DNA of 64,000 bases from Candidatus Pantoea gossypiicola (GCF_008632075.1 NZ_VWVM01000006.1:186001-250000); one strand, 5' to 3'. Positions 1 to 9,255 are shown, counted from the first letter of the stretch. Program-made: numbers and translations. Notes: generated by a model not told the origin, from the letters alone.

Positions 1-611
1 CCGTGCGTCAGAACGCCGACAACGCAACGCACGCTAACCAGCTGGCGGGCGATGCCTCGCAGGTGGCCGCGCGTGGTACGGAGGTGGTTCGTCAGGTGGT
101 CACCACCATGGGTGAGATTCATCACTCGTCCCGTAAAGTGGTCGATATCATCAGCGTGATCGACAGCATCGCCTTCCAGACCAATATCCTGGCGCTGAAC
201 GCCGCGGTAGAAGCCGCCCGGGCCGGTGAACAGGGTCGTGGTTTTGCGGTGGTCGCTTCAGAAGTGCGCAACCTGGCGCAGCGTTCAGCCAACTCGGCGC
301 GTGAGATTAAAAAGTTAATCGAAGAGTCGGTGGCAAACATCGATACCGGCAGCGCGCTGGTTGAGCAGGCGGGCCAGACCATGGATGAGCTGATGAAGGG
401 GGTAAGCAGTGTCACCACCCTGATGAGCGAAATTATGTCAGCCAGCCGCGAGCAGAGCCTGGGTATCGAACAGGTTAACGTGGCGATTACCCAGCTTGAT
501 GGCACTACCCAGCAGAACGCCGTGCTGGTTGAGCAGGTTTCTGCTGCCGCACAGGCGATGGAGTCGCAGAGCATCCAGCTTGAGCAGGTGGTTCAGAGCT
601 TCCGCCTGTAA
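1..611 (+). CDS. methyl-accepting chemotaxis protein, C-terminal part
   Basis: This is the cytoplasmic signalling domain of a chemoreceptor; the sensor part lies upstream of the window. The reading frame is open from the first bases, so the gene is partial at its 5' side. About 202 residues are visible. They include the highly conserved hairpin tip around [20 protein letters not shown] and [17 protein letters not shown], where CheA and CheW bind in this family. Heptad-rich coiled coil flanks it. The protein ends in VVQSFRL, without the NWETF pentapeptide that tethers CheR and CheB in high-abundance receptors such as Tsr and Tar. It may therefore depend on other receptors for efficient adaptation (inference). 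The ligand cannot be told. Confidence 0.95.
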   Translation, partial: VRQNADNATHANQLAGDASQVAARGTEVVRQVVTTMGEIHHSSRKVVDIISVIDSIAFQTNILALNAAVEAARAGEQGRGFAVVASEVRNLAQRSANSAREIKKLIEESVANIDTGSALVEQAGQTMDELMKGVSSVTTLMSEIMSASREQSLGIEQVNVAITQLDGTTQQNAVLVEQVSAAAQAMESQSIQLEQVVQSFRL

Positions 612-619
612 TCCTTCGT

Positions 620-650
620 CAGGCCAGCGTCGCTGGCCTGATTTTCTCTC
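620..650 (+). terminator. Rho-independent terminator of the chemoreceptor gene
   Basis: CAGGCCAGCG and CGCTGGCCTG form a perfect inverted repeat around one T. It starts nine bases after the stop codon and is followed by the T-rich ATTTTCTCTC. Confidence 0.8.
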
Positions 651-757
651 TGCTTCATCTGCTTATCTCCGCCTGACACGCGCAAAAATTCCGCGATGTT
701 CCCCCCAGACTGCTTATTCTGTGCCAGAATAGTTGGGAATAATCTCAAGGAAACGCC

Positions 758-1300
758 ATGTCTGCTATTGAAGTTATCCTCGTTGACCACCTCGATCGTC
801 CCACCGGCAAAATGGAAAAGCTGGAAGTGCATGAAAAAGGATTACTGCACCGCGCGGTGACGGTCTACGTCTTCAATTCCCGGCAGGAGCTGTTACTGCA
901 GCGGCGTGCCAGCGATAAATATCACTGTGGTGGCTTGTGGAGTAATACCTGCTGTGGTCATCCTTATCCGCATGAATCGACCCGCGACGCCGCCGGACGC
1001 CGTCTGCGTGAAGAGATGGGGATGATCGTGACGCTGACGCCGGTATTTGAGCTGAGCTATAACCTGAAGCTGAGCAACGGCCTGACCGAGCATGAATATG
1101 GTCACGTCTTCTTTGCCGTCTGCGACACTCTGCCGCAGCTGAATCCGCAGGAGGCGGATGCCTTCGATTATCGTCCAATGGCGCTGATTGAGCAGCAGAT
1201 GCAGCAGCAGCCAGAGCAGTTCACGCCGTGGTTTTTACATACCTTCCCGCGTATCCCGGACTATCTGGAGCAGTTTCCTTTCCCGGCCGTAACGACATAA
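758..1300 (+). CDS. idi: isopentenyl-diphosphate delta-isomerase, type I
   Basis: Interconverts isopentenyl diphosphate and dimethylallyl diphosphate in cytoplasmic isoprenoid synthesis. It has 180 residues, the usual size of the type I (Nudix-fold) enzyme. The catalytic cysteine sits in NTCCGHP (Cys66, aligned with E. coli Cys67). The metal and catalytic glutamates sit in EHEYGHVF (Glu111 and Glu113). A Nudix-like REEMG helix lies at about 85-88. The ATG follows an AAGGA ribosome site by six bases. The gene stands alone between two terminators. No carotenoid genes are visible beside it, although idi adjoins crt genes in some Pantoea. Confidence 0.95.
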   Translation: MSAIEVILVDHLDRPTGKMEKLEVHEKGLLHRAVTVYVFNSRQELLLQRRASDKYHCGGLWSNTCCGHPYPHESTRDAAGRRLREEMGMIVTLTPVFELSYNLKLSNGLTEHEYGHVFFAVCDTLPQLNPQEADAFDYRPMALIEQQMQQQPEQFTPWFLHTFPRIPDYLEQFPFPAVTT

Positions 1301-1303
1301 AAA

Positions 1304-1325
1304 AAACCGCACTGAGGTGCGGTTT
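1304..1325. terminator. bidirectional terminator
   Basis: AAACCGCAC and GTGCGGTTT pair around a TGAG loop. The plus strand has only a weak T tail. The minus strand reads into eight T residues, so the hairpin can end both idi and the toxin-antitoxin transcript coming from the other side. Confidence 0.75.
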
Positions 1326-1440
1326 AATCGTGGGTGAGAGAAGTCAGGAATTATTGTTATCTCGGGTCCTGCGATTAATTCATGTTCTGTAAGCCTTTCT
1401 GCTTTGCTTACAGAGAGGTACACGCCGGTTTCTCAATTGT

Positions 1441-1734
1441 CTATTTATCCGCCAGAGCCGGGATGACGTGCTTCGGATCGCGCTCTATGGCCCGTAGTAA
1501 TGCTTTCGCCGGGCCGGTTGGCTCCCGTCGTCCCTGTTCCCAGTTCTTCAGCGTGTCCACATTTACAGAAATCAGCTTAGCGAACCCGCTTTGTGAAAGA
1601 CCTGTGGCGTTTCTGATCGCTTTGACTTTAACTGCAGTGACCGTAGTCTCGCGGGAAGGCTCTCGGGAGCCTTCGACAATTTCATTCATCTGCGTCATGC
1701 TTTCTTTCAAACGCTCAAACAGTTTCTTGTCCAT
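1441..1734 (-). CDS. XRE-family antitoxin (HigA/NadS-like)
   Basis: A 97-residue helix-turn-helix protein. The XRE domain occupies about residues 38-90 and includes the recognition pattern GLSQSGFAKLISVNVDTLKNW. It resembles HigA-2 and NadS antitoxins, which bind their toxin and repress their own promoter. Its ATG overlaps the toxin stop codon by one base (TAATG), a sign of coupled translation. The order toxin first, antitoxin second is that of higBA systems. Confidence in the pairing is high; the subfamily is less sure. Confidence 0.85.
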   Translation of the reverse strand: MDKKLFERLKESMTQMNEIVEGSREPSRETTVTAVKVKAIRNATGLSQSGFAKLISVNVDTLKNWEQGRREPTGPAKALLRAIERDPKHVIPALADK

Positions 1735-2045
1735 TACCAGCCCTCATTCAACGCCCTTAACAGATGTTTTTCATCCTCGGATAAATCATCCTGGACGCCT
1801 TTTTTATAAATCAGCAGCAGCCTGATTTGTGAGTCAGAGACTTTGTAATAGTAGATCACCCTAACGCCGCCGCGCTTGCCTTTGCCCTTGGCAGCCCAGC
1901 GGACTTTACGCAGACCGCCCGTATTCTGGATAACATCACCCCAATGGGGATTGTCGGCCATGAATTGCTGAAACTCACGATATTCATCATCGCTGAGTAG
2001 TTCCTTTACATCTTCCGTGAAAACTGGAGTTTCAATAAATAACAT
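1734..2045 (-). CDS. RelE/HigB-type mRNA interferase toxin
   Basis: A 103-residue protein of the RelE/HigB-2 type: an N-terminal helix pair, then the beta-sheet with GGLRKVRW and RGGVRVIYYY, ending in LLLIYKKGVQDDLSEDE. Toxins of this fold cut mRNA on the ribosome. Basic residues (Arg/Lys) and the tyrosine cluster in the C-terminal half fit the active site of the family, but no residue was tested here. It is followed directly by its antitoxin. The 55-base gap to the upstream MFS gene probably holds the promoter. Such pairs are often acquired horizontally; base composition is not strikingly different from the neighbours. Confidence 0.85.
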   Translation of the reverse strand: MLFIETPVFTEDVKELLSDDEYREFQQFMADNPHWGDVIQNTGGLRKVRWAAKGKGKRGGVRVIYYYKVSDSQIRLLLIYKKGVQDDLSEDEKHLLRALNEGW

Positions 2046-2100
2046 AGCTATACGTCAATGGCGTAGTTTATGGGTCATCTTATCATTCGAAGGGGGTAAG

Positions 2101-3576
2101 TCAATGACGTACAGTGAAATCCTCTGCATCCACATCATAGCCTGATGGTTCCCAGCGGATCGCCAGCAGCGCCAGCAGTCCCGCCAGCGGGGCCAGGAAG
2201 ATCACCCAGAACACGCCAGTACCCAGCGCCGCGACCAGCACCGGGAACAGAAACAGCGAAACGGTCGAACTGCCGCGCATCAGCGTCTGGTTGAAGCCGA
2301 CGCCCACACCGCGCAGCGAAGTCGGGTAGCTCAGCGACGCAAAGGTCATTGTGTGAGAACCCGGCCCGAAACCCTGACCAAACAGGAAAAGCGCCAGCAT
2401 GCCGATCGCCAGCACGGCCTCCTGGCCACTTTCCGGGCGTCCAATCAGCGCCAGACCCAGCAGCGCCACGCACTGACAGCCATACCCCGCCACCGACATC
2501 TTCCACGCACCCAGACGCGGCACCAGTCGCACCGCCAGCATCCCGCCGACAAAGGCGAACAGCAGGTTCAACGCCAGCGACACCAGAATGGTGGTGAGCA
2601 TTGACTGAGCAAACAAGCTGGAGATGATTACCGGCAGACCAAACGCCACTGCGTTATAAGCAAACGACGAGGCGACAGAGGTGATGGTTGCCAGCAGGGT
2701 GCGGCGGCCATAAACGCCCTGCAGCAGTGCGCCATAGTTGCGCCAGCTCGCCTTGCGCACGGGTGTGGCAACGGTCAGCCCGGCGTCGGGTGCTACCTGC
2801 GCGTTGATGTTCCAGGCACGGCGTAAAATCGCGGCGGCGCCTTTCAGATCGCCCTGATTAGCCGCCCATACCGGCGATTCACTCATGTAACGGCTGCGGA
2901 TGGCGATGATAACCATCGCCGGAACGGCCCCAAAACCGAGGATCAGCCGCCAGAGCCAGTCAGTGTGACTTTCCGGCAGCACCGCATAAAGCAGCAGCAC
3001 CAGCAGATAAGAGATACTGATCGCCGCGTACCAGGTCGGACACCACATCGCCACGCTGGCGGCTTTATTCCCCTTGCCGCGCAGCTTTGAAAACTCCGCC
3101 AGAAACGCCATCGCCACCGGCAGATCGATCCCGACGCCCAGCCCCATCACAAAGCGCGCGCCAGCCAGCACGTACTCATTCGGGGCAAACGCACAGGCGA
3201 TGGCGGCCACTACGAAAAAGAACATATCGGCCATAAAGACCCGATAACGGCCAATTTTGTCGGTGAGATAGCCGCCAATAAGCGCGCCGATGATTGCGCC
3301 GAAGGTAATGGCCGAGGCGACCATGCCGGTGCCGGTCGGAGTGAGACTAAACTCGCGCGTGATGTCTTTAATGCCAAACGCCAGCGCGCCAAGGTCGTAG
3401 GCGTCAAGGAACACGCCTCCCAGCGCAATCGCCACCACAATACGGGCATTGTTACGGGCGCTGTCGCCGCTGTTCACTAATCGGGAGACGTCAGCTGCGC
3501 TGCGAATCCACTGTGTTTCGCCACCGGGCGAACTCCCTGCTGTTGCCACATGGGCGGAAGAGGTCAGGTCGGACAT
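2101..3576 (-). CDS. MFS transporter, metabolite:H+ symporter-like
   Basis: A 491-residue inner-membrane protein with twelve predicted membrane segments and a long hydrophilic N-terminus of about 45 residues. The first segment carries FLDAYDLGALAFGIKDI, close to the D-x-x-D pattern of aromatic-acid and sugar symporters. The loop after segment 2 is the MFS signature GGYLTDKIGRYRVF. A large central loop at about 230-290 separates the two halves. No clear ribosome site precedes the ATG, so the start is provisional. The substrate cannot be deduced. No catabolic gene lies beside it; the toxin gene lies 55 bases downstream. Confidence 0.8.
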   Translation of the reverse strand: MSDLTSSAHVATAGSSPGGETQWIRSAADVSRLVNSGDSARNNARIVVAIALGGVFLDAYDLGALAFGIKDITREFSLTPTGTGMVASAITFGAIIGALIGGYLTDKIGRYRVFMADMFFFVVAAIACAFAPNEYVLAGARFVMGLGVGIDLPVAMAFLAEFSKLRGKGNKAASVAMWCPTWYAAISISYLLVLLLYAVLPESHTDWLWRLILGFGAVPAMVIIAIRSRYMSESPVWAANQGDLKGAAAILRRAWNINAQVAPDAGLTVATPVRKASWRNYGALLQGVYGRRTLLATITSVASSFAYNAVAFGLPVIISSLFAQSMLTTILVSLALNLLFAFVGGMLAVRLVPRLGAWKMSVAGYGCQCVALLGLALIGRPESGQEAVLAIGMLALFLFGQGFGPGSHTMTFASLSYPTSLRGVGVGFNQTLMRGSSTVSLFLFPVLVAALGTGVFWVIFLAPLAGLLALLAIRWEPSGYDVDAEDFTVRH

Positions 3577-3882
3577 GATGTTGTACGTCTTTTATTATAA
3601 AAACAGATTTTCGAGAATAGCCGTTTAGACGCCCAGACGTAAATTCATTTCGGTTATAGATAATAATTTTTTAATCCCAAATTGTTATTAATTTGCGATA
3701 AAGTCAGCTGCATCGCCGCTGCGCCAGGCTACGCTTTTAAGGCAGATTATTTCCGCTGTACGCCTTGTCAGTCTCCCTCTCAGCGGCAGGCGAGCAGGCT
3801 CAACGCTAAGGCGTCCCGCGCCTTGCGCGTCATCACGCGAAAAAATCATCTAAAAACAACAGACTGCGATAAGGAAAAGGCC
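3577..3882. other. divergent intergenic region between the MFS gene and osmF
   Basis: These 306 bases hold the promoters of both flanking genes. In E. coli the osmF operon is induced by RpoS and osmotic stress. No exact promoter could be assigned here. A frame upstream of osmF stays open from 3682, but it lacks a signal peptide at that start. Confidence 0.4.
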
Positions 3883-4794
3883 ATGGTCAGAGTTCGGGGT
3901 TGGGTAGGAGTCAGCGCGTTGCTGCTCAGTATGGGAATGGCACAGGCGGCGGATCCGGTGCGGGTCGGCTCCAAAATTGATACTGAAGGATCACTGCTGG
4001 GCAACGTAATCCTTCAGGTGCTGGAAAAGCACGGCGTAAAAACCGTCAATAAAATCCAGCTCGGCACAACGCAGGTGGTACGCGGTGCCATCACGGCGGG
4101 CGAGCTCGATATCTACCCCGAATATACCGGCAACGGCGCGTTCTTCTTCAACGATGAAAAAGACAGCGCCTGGAAGAATGCCGCGGAAGGCTATGAAAAG
4201 GTGAAGAAACTGGATGCGGAGAAAAACCATCTGGTGTGGCTGACACCGGCTCCGGCCAACAACACCTGGACCATTGCCGTGCGTAAAGACCTGGCGGAGA
4301 AGAACCAGCTCACTTCGCTGGCCGATCTCAGCGCCTTTCTGAAAAAGGGCGGAACCTTCAAGCTGGCCGCCTCAGCCGAATTTATCGAACGCAGCGATGC
4401 TTTACCGGCCTTTGAAAAAGCCTATGGCTTTGACCTCAAGCAGGATCAGCTGCTGTCGCTGGCGGGCGGCGATACTGCTGTGACCATCAGCGCTGCAGCG
4501 CAACAGACTTCCGGCGTTAACGCGGCGATGGCCTACGGCACCGACGGTCCGGTAGCAGCACTGGGTCTGCAGACGCTCAGCGATCCCAAAGGCGTTCAGC
4601 CCATTTACGCGCCGACGCCGGTGATCCGCGAATCGGTCCTCAAAGCCTATCCGCAGATTGCCGACTGGCTGAAGCCGGTGTTCAGCGCGCTTGATGAGAA
4701 GACGCTGCAACAGCTCAACGCCAAAATCGCGGTCGACGGTCAGGATGCCAGCAGCGTAGCGACCGAGTGGCTGCAGCAGAAAAAGCTGCTGTAA
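3883..4794 (+). CDS. osmF: osmoprotectant-binding periplasmic protein OsmF (YehZ)
   Basis: Binds glycine betaine-like osmoprotectants in the periplasm for the OsmF-YehYXW importer. It has 303 residues, against about 305 in E. coli. The start at 3883 is chosen because it begins a clean signal peptide (MVRVRGWVGVSALLLSMGMA, cut after AQA) and follows AAGGAAAAGG. The frame is open further upstream but that part is not protein-like. The mature part shows the OpuAC-type fold with GSKIDTEGSLLGN, GELDIYPEYTGNG and YGTDGPVAALGL. It is first in a tightly packed operon. E. coli OsmF has low affinity for betaine; the true ligand may be another compound. Confidence 0.93.
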   Translation: MVRVRGWVGVSALLLSMGMAQAADPVRVGSKIDTEGSLLGNVILQVLEKHGVKTVNKIQLGTTQVVRGAITAGELDIYPEYTGNGAFFFNDEKDSAWKNAAEGYEKVKKLDAEKNHLVWLTPAPANNTWTIAVRKDLAEKNQLTSLADLSAFLKKGGTFKLAASAEFIERSDALPAFEKAYGFDLKQDQLLSLAGGDTAVTISAAAQQTSGVNAAMAYGTDGPVAALGLQTLSDPKGVQPIYAPTPVIRESVLKAYPQIADWLKPVFSALDEKTLQQLNAKIAVDGQDASSVATEWLQQKKLL

Positions 4795-4797
4795 CCG

Positions 4798-5973
4798 ATG
4801 CAGATATCGCGGGACGCGATACGCCGTCCGGCTCAGCAGCCGGTGGCATTGCTGCTGCTGACGCTCCTGAGCCTGGCGCTGGTGGCTTTGCCATTTCTTA
4901 ACTTCGCCCCGAACCGTCTGGTGGCGGGTGAACCATTGATGGGCTGGCAGATTAACCGCTTCGGACTGTTACTGCTGCCGCTGGTGACGCTTTGGCTGCT
5001 GCTATGGCGTCCGCCGGGGCGCGCCACGCTGATTGTGGCGCTGCTGATGGCTGAGCTGATGCTGGCGGCGATCATCTGGCTCAGCGGTCATCAGGCAACG
5101 TTGCTGAGTCAGCAGGGCAGCCGTCTGGCACGCACCAGTTTTGCCAGTGGCCTGTGGTGCAGCGGTGCGCTAATCCTGCTGCTGATCACCGATCAGGTGC
5201 GGCAGCTGACCCCGAATCGGCTGGCACAGCTACTGCTTAATTTGCAGGTCTGGCTTCTGCCGCTGTTGCTGCTGTTCAGTGGCCAGCTTGCCGATCTCTC
5301 ACTCTTGAAAGAGTATGCCAACCGTCATGCGGTGTTTGATGCGGCGCTGAGCCGTCATCTCACGCTACTGGCCGGTACCGTCTTGCCTGCGTTGATGATT
5401 GCGCTGCCGCTGGGCGTCATGCTGTTCCGGCGGCCCGGCTGGCAGGGAAGTGTCTTCGGTGTACTGAATGTGATTCAGACGGTGCCGTCGGTGGCGCTGT
5501 TTGGTCTGCTGATTGCGCCGCTGGCCGGTCTGGCTCAGCATTTTCCGTGGCTCGGTGACTGGGGTATCAGCGGCATTGGTATGGCTCCGGCGCTGATCGC
5601 CCTGGTGCTTTATGCACTGTTGCCGCTGGTGCGCAGCGTGGTAGTGGGGCTGCAACAGGTGCCGCATGAGGTGCGCGAAAGTGCGCGCGGCACGGGCATG
5701 AGCGGCTGGCAGCAGTTTATCGCGGTGGATGTGCCGCTGGCGCTGCCGGTCTGGCTCGCGGGCCTGCGTGTCGTCGTGGTGCAGACGCTGGGCATGGCGG
5801 TAGTGGCGGCGCTGATTGGCGCAGGTGGCTTTGGGGCGATTATTTTTCAGGGGCTGTTAAGCAGTGCGCTGGATTTGGTGTTGCTGGGCGTCATTCCGGT
5901 GATTGCGCTGGCGGTCGTCATTGATGCGCTGTTCCGCCTGCTGATCTCACTGCTGGAGAGAAAAGATGATTGA
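4798..5973 (+). CDS. yehY: osmoprotectant ABC transporter permease YehY
   Basis: One of two membrane subunits of the osmoprotectant importer. It has 391 residues. The N-terminal half carries extra membrane segments; the C-terminal half (about 190-385) is the BPD_transp_1 domain with the coupling loop at EVRESARGTGMSGWQQF. The ATG lies three bases after the osmF stop. The end overlaps yehX by eight bases, so translation is probably coupled. Confidence 0.93.
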   Translation: MQISRDAIRRPAQQPVALLLLTLLSLALVALPFLNFAPNRLVAGEPLMGWQINRFGLLLLPLVTLWLLLWRPPGRATLIVALLMAELMLAAIIWLSGHQATLLSQQGSRLARTSFASGLWCSGALILLLITDQVRQLTPNRLAQLLLNLQVWLLPLLLLFSGQLADLSLLKEYANRHAVFDAALSRHLTLLAGTVLPALMIALPLGVMLFRRPGWQGSVFGVLNVIQTVPSVALFGLLIAPLAGLAQHFPWLGDWGISGIGMAPALIALVLYALLPLVRSVVVGLQQVPHEVRESARGTGMSGWQQFIAVDVPLALPVWLAGLRVVVVQTLGMAVVAALIGAGGFGAIIFQGLLSSALDLVLLGVIPVIALAVVIDALFRLLISLLERKDD

Positions 5974-6913
5974 GTTTGACGGCGTTTCCCGCGCCTTTAA
6001 CGGCAAAGCGGCGGTAAAAGATCTGTCGCTGCAGGTGGCAAAGGGGGAGTTCTGCGTACTGCTCGGCACCTCCGGCTCCGGCAAATCGACCACGCTGAAA
6101 ATGATCAACCGGCTGGTGGAGTTCGACAGCGGTGACATCCGCTTTGCCGGTGAGTCGGTTCGCCAGCTCGATGCCCGCACATTACGCCGACGCATGGGCT
6201 ATGCCATTCAGTCGATTGGCCTGTTTCCGCACTGGACGGTGCGGAAGAATATCGCCACGGTGCCGGTCCTGCTGGGCTGGTCCAGAGCGCAGATCGATGA
6301 GCGCATCGCGGCGCTGCTGGCGCTGCTGAACCTTGACGCGCAGCTGCTGAATCGCTATCCGCATCAGCTCTCCGGCGGGCAGCAGCAGCGGGTAGGTGTG
6401 GCGCGGGCGCTGGCGGCTGACCCGGAAGTGCTGCTGATGGATGAGCCGTTCGGCGCGCTCGATCCGGTGACGCGCGGCGTGCTGCAACAGGAGATGCTGC
6501 GTATTCATCGGCTGTCGGGCCGCACTATCGTGCTGGTGACGCATGACATCGACGAAGCGCTGACGCTGGCGGACCGCATTGTGCTGATGGACAACGGTGA
6601 AATTGTCCAGCAGGGCAGACCGGCAGAGCTGCTGACTCAGCCGAAAAATGACTTTGTGCGCGACTTCTTTGGCCGCAGCGAGATGGGCGTCCGGCTGCTG
6701 TCGCTGGAACAGGTCGGTAATGCCGTCCGGCGCGGCGAGTGGCTGGCGGGCGAACCGATCGCTGCGGCGCTGACGCTACGGGACGCGCTGTCGCAGTTTA
6801 TCGCCCGGCGCACCGATAAGCTGCCGGTTGTGGACGATCGGCAGCAGCCGCTGGGCGTGCTCCACTTTGGTGACCTGCTGCAACTGCGCGAGGGCTTAAC
6901 ATGCGCAGGCTAA
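5966..6913 (+). CDS. yehX: osmoprotectant ABC transporter ATP-binding protein YehX
   Basis: Cytoplasmic ATPase that powers the OsmF-YehYXW importer. It has 315 residues. Walker A is GTSGSGKST (about 33-41), the signature [15 protein letters not shown], and Walker [13 protein letters not shown], followed by the switch histidine in VTHDIDEAL. Residues from about 260 resemble a partial CBS region, which senses ionic strength in related OpuA systems. GGAGAG precedes the ATG inside the end of yehY. The tail overlaps yehW by 13 bases. Confidence 0.94.
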   Translation: MIEFDGVSRAFNGKAAVKDLSLQVAKGEFCVLLGTSGSGKSTTLKMINRLVEFDSGDIRFAGESVRQLDARTLRRRMGYAIQSIGLFPHWTVRKNIATVPVLLGWSRAQIDERIAALLALLNLDAQLLNRYPHQLSGGQQQRVGVARALAADPEVLLMDEPFGALDPVTRGVLQQEMLRIHRLSGRTIVLVTHDIDEALTLADRIVLMDNGEIVQQGRPAELLTQPKNDFVRDFFGRSEMGVRLLSLEQVGNAVRRGEWLAGEPIAAALTLRDALSQFIARRTDKLPVVDDRQQPLGVLHFGDLLQLREGLTCAG

Positions 6914-7632
6914 GGGATCCGCTGCTGTGGCTGGTGCTGTTTTACGGCGCGCTGCTGACCCTGATGCCTTACAGCGGGCCGCTGTTTCACCGCTGGTTTC
7001 CGGAACTGGCGCGGCCACTCTATCAGCAGGAGAGCTTCTGGCAGCTGACGCTGGCGCATCTGTTCCTGGTAGTTACCGCCAGCCTGCTGGCCATTGTTAT
7101 TGGCATTGGCAGTGGCGTGCTGGTGACCCGGCGAGCAGGCCGCGCTTTCCGGCCGCTGATGGAAACTATCGTGGCGGCGGGGCAGACGATTCCGCCGGTG
7201 GCGGTGCTGGCGATTGCCGTGCCGGTAATGGGCTTTGGCGCGTGGCCGGCGGTGGTGGCGCTGCTGCTGTACGGATTACTGCCGATTTTACAGGGTACGC
7301 TGGCGGGCATTGATAGTGTTCCCGCCAGCAGCCGGGAGATTGCCATCGGGGTCGGCATGAGTAGTTGGCAGCGGTTGTGGCAGATTGAACTGGCACTGGC
7401 TGCACCAGTGATCATCGCCGGGATACGCACGTCGGTAATCATTAACATCGGCACCGCGGCTATCGCCTCGACGGTGGGCGCGAAAAGTCTGGGATCGCCG
7501 GTGATTATCGGCCTGAGCGGGTTTAATACAGCCTATGTAATTCAGGGAGCACTACTGGTGGCGCTGCTGGCCATAGTGAGCGATCGCTTGTTTGAACGCC
7601 TGCAGCGCTGGCTTAGCGTGAGTGAACAATAA
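6901..7632 (+). CDS. yehW: osmoprotectant ABC transporter permease YehW
   Basis: Second membrane subunit of the importer, 243 residues. It has the BPD_transp_1 domain, with the coupling-loop pattern [19 protein letters not shown] near 145-163 and about six membrane segments. The start lies within the end of yehX, after GAGGGCTTAAC. Its last 20 bases overlap the end of the opposite-strand yohO gene, so the operon runs straight into yohO and mlrA. Confidence 0.93.
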   Translation: MRRLRDPLLWLVLFYGALLTLMPYSGPLFHRWFPELARPLYQQESFWQLTLAHLFLVVTASLLAIVIGIGSGVLVTRRAGRAFRPLMETIVAAGQTIPPVAVLAIAVPVMGFGAWPAVVALLLYGLLPILQGTLAGIDSVPASSREIAIGVGMSSWQRLWQIELALAAPVIIAGIRTSVIINIGTAAIASTVGAKSLGSPVIIGLSGFNTAYVIQGALLVALLAIVSDRLFERLQRWLSVSEQ

Positions 7633-7720
7633 GAGAGTACCCCACCAGCATCAGACCGCTGGTGCCGCCGAGAGCCATAATGAAAAACAGCGTGGCGAAA
7701 AAGGCTTTTTTGACATTCAT
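7613..7720 (-). CDS. yohO: YohO family small membrane protein
   Basis: A 35-residue single-pass hydrophobic protein, [13 protein letters not shown] followed by [16 protein letters not shown] and a short basic tail. From memory it matches E. coli YohO in length and in the MALGG...GxMLxGY core. E. coli also has yohO between mlrA and yehW. The gene is too short for usual gene finders and its end overlaps yehW by 20 bases in the tail-to-tail direction. Function is unknown; location in the inner membrane is inferred from hydrophobicity. Confidence 0.8.
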   Translation of the reverse strand: MNVKKAFFATLFFIMALGGTSGLMLVGYSLIVHSR

Positions 7721-7807
7721 GAGTGAAACCTGAGCGTGTTAACAGTGAGGCGGGGATAATAGCGCGCGCGAGGCAGCAGGCAAAGCGCCCGGCGTGCGTT
7801 TTTGTTA

Positions 7808-8542
7808 TCAGGCGGGGTCGTGCAACCGCACGGAATAGCCCTGTTCCTGCCAGTGTGACAGCTGTTCCTGCTGGCGACGGGTCAGTTTTTTACCGGTAAA
7901 GACAAACATGTTCATGCCGGGAAAGAGTTCAGGACGCGGCACGTCCAGCGGTTCGGCCAGTACATCAATCCGCCAGCCGTGCTGCGACAGACGCCAGCCT
8001 TCCAGCCAGATGCGGGTGCGATCCTCAATACCCCAGCCGATTATCAGCGCATCCTTGCCCGATTTTTTGCGGCTGCCCGTCAGGCAGAACGCGACATAAT
8101 CAATCAGCAGACCATCCAGCAGGCTGCACATGGTACGGGCGGTGTTCTGGTCCAGACTCAGCTTCTGGCGCACCGGCATGAAAACGTGATCAATCAGTGC
8201 ATCAATCGGATGCTCGCGGCCAATCGCGGCAATTTTGTTACGAAGTTTTGCGGGTCTGACATGGCGCAGTACGCTGATCAGCTCATCCTGCAGTGTGGTC
8301 CAGCCATCATGGGCATCAACATCGCCACCTTCCAGCAGTGCCTTGACTTTACCGACCGGCACGCCACTTTCAATCCAGCGCATGATCTCTTCGATGCGCT
8401 GTACATCCTCCTCGTCAAACTGACGATGTCCGCCTTCGGTACGTTGCGGCTTCAGTAAGCCATAACGACGCTGCCAGGCGCGCAGGGTGACTGGGTTTAT
8501 GCCACAGCGCTCGGCGACGTCACCGATACTGTATAAGGTCAT
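7808..8542 (-). CDS. mlrA: MerR-family regulator MlrA (curli and csgD activator)
   Basis: Transcription factor of 244 residues (E. coli 243). The N-terminal MerR helix-turn-helix (about 1-70) has [20 protein letters not shown] and the wing motif [11 protein letters not shown]. The C-terminal part resembles a cobalamin-binding-like domain without an obvious B12 histidine motif. In E. coli MlrA activates csgD and so curli and biofilm formation, under RpoS and cyclic-di-GMP control. It converges on the osmoprotectant operon, the same arrangement as recalled in E. coli. A palindrome in its upstream region may make it self-regulated. Confidence 0.93.
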   Translation of the reverse strand: MTLYSIGDVAERCGINPVTLRAWQRRYGLLKPQRTEGGHRQFDEEDVQRIEEIMRWIESGVPVGKVKALLEGGDVDAHDGWTTLQDELISVLRHVRPAKLRNKIAAIGREHPIDALIDHVFMPVRQKLSLDQNTARTMCSLLDGLLIDYVAFCLTGSRKKSGKDALIIGWGIEDRTRIWLEGWRLSQHGWRIDVLAEPLDVPRPELFPGMNMFVFTGKKLTRRQQEQLSHWQEQGYSVRLHDPA

Positions 8543-8592
8543 AAATTCCTCTTTCGATTGGTCTGAGTGCGATTACCATAACGAAGCAAATT

Positions 8593-8625
8593 AAGTTGTA
8601 CAATACATTTCGCAATGTACAACTT
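8593..8625. promoter_or_regulatory. MlrA-box-like palindrome
   Basis: AAGTTGTACA and TGTACAACTT are perfect inverted arms separated by 13 bases. The E. coli MlrA box, recalled from memory, has TTGTACA half-sites about 12 bases apart. The site sits 50-80 bases upstream of mlrA and also upstream of the divergent XRE-cupin gene at 8692. Confidence 0.65.
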
Positions 8626-8691
8626 GACTGATACGCCTGTTTTCAGCTATATCTCATTTAAGAGAATATTTCCCTTATATGAGAAAATACC

Positions 8692-9255
8692 ATGCCGGAG
8701 CTGAATACGGAGCAACGACTGGCGGTAAGGCTGGCAGAATTACGCCTGCAACGCGGCTGGTCTCTGGATGAACTTTCTGTCGCCACCGGCATCAGTCGCG
8801 CGACATTATCGCGCATTGAGCGAAGCGAGACCAGCCCTACTGCCGCATTGCTTAATCGACTGTGTGCCGCCTACGGATTAACCATGTCTCGCCTGCTGAG
8901 TGAGGTAGAAGAAGCGTCGAGTCTGCTGGTACCTTATGACCAGCAACCGGTCTGGCATGACGCGTCCAGCGGTTTTATCCGCCGCAATGTTTCACCGCCC
9001 GCACTTCATTTTAGATGCGAGCTGGTAGAGGGCAAATTACGGCCTGGTGCGCGCATTGATTATGATGCGCCACCCATTCAGGGACTGGAGCAACATATCC
9101 TGCTTCAGGCAGGCGGCCTGACCGTGTCGGTGGCCGAACAGCAGTGGACGCTGAAGCCCGGTGACTGTTTACGTTTTCACCTTACCGGAAAATCAGCTTT
9201 CGAGGCACATCTGACCGAAGGCGCACACTATCTGCTAGCGGTGGCAAAACCATGA
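8692..9255 (+). CDS. XRE-family regulator with C-terminal cupin domain
   Basis: A 187-residue regulator. The HTH_XRE domain covers about residues 10-64 (RLQRGWSLDELSVATGIS then RATLSRIERSETSPT). A cupin sensor domain covers about 105-185 (LRPGARIDYDAPP, LKPGDCLRFHLTG). Proteins of this build often control a neighbouring amine or amino-acid gene and sense a small ligand through the cupin. It overlaps the GNAT gene by four bases (ATGA), so the two are co-translated and the acetyltransferase is the likely partner. The ligand is unknown. Confidence 0.88.
   Translation: MPELNTEQRLAVRLAELRLQRGWSLDELSVATGISRATLSRIERSETSPTAALLNRLCAAYGLTMSRLLSEVEEASSLLVPYDQQPVWHDASSGFIRRNVSPPALHFRCELVEGKLRPGARIDYDAPPIQGLEQHILLQAGGLTVSVAEQQWTLKPGDCLRFHLTGKSAFEAHLTEGAHYLLAVAKP

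Noticed and set aside
3682..3882. Longer N-terminus for OsmF
   Set aside because: The 67 extra codons would bury the signal peptide; the ATG at 3883 has a ribosome site and the expected secretion signal.
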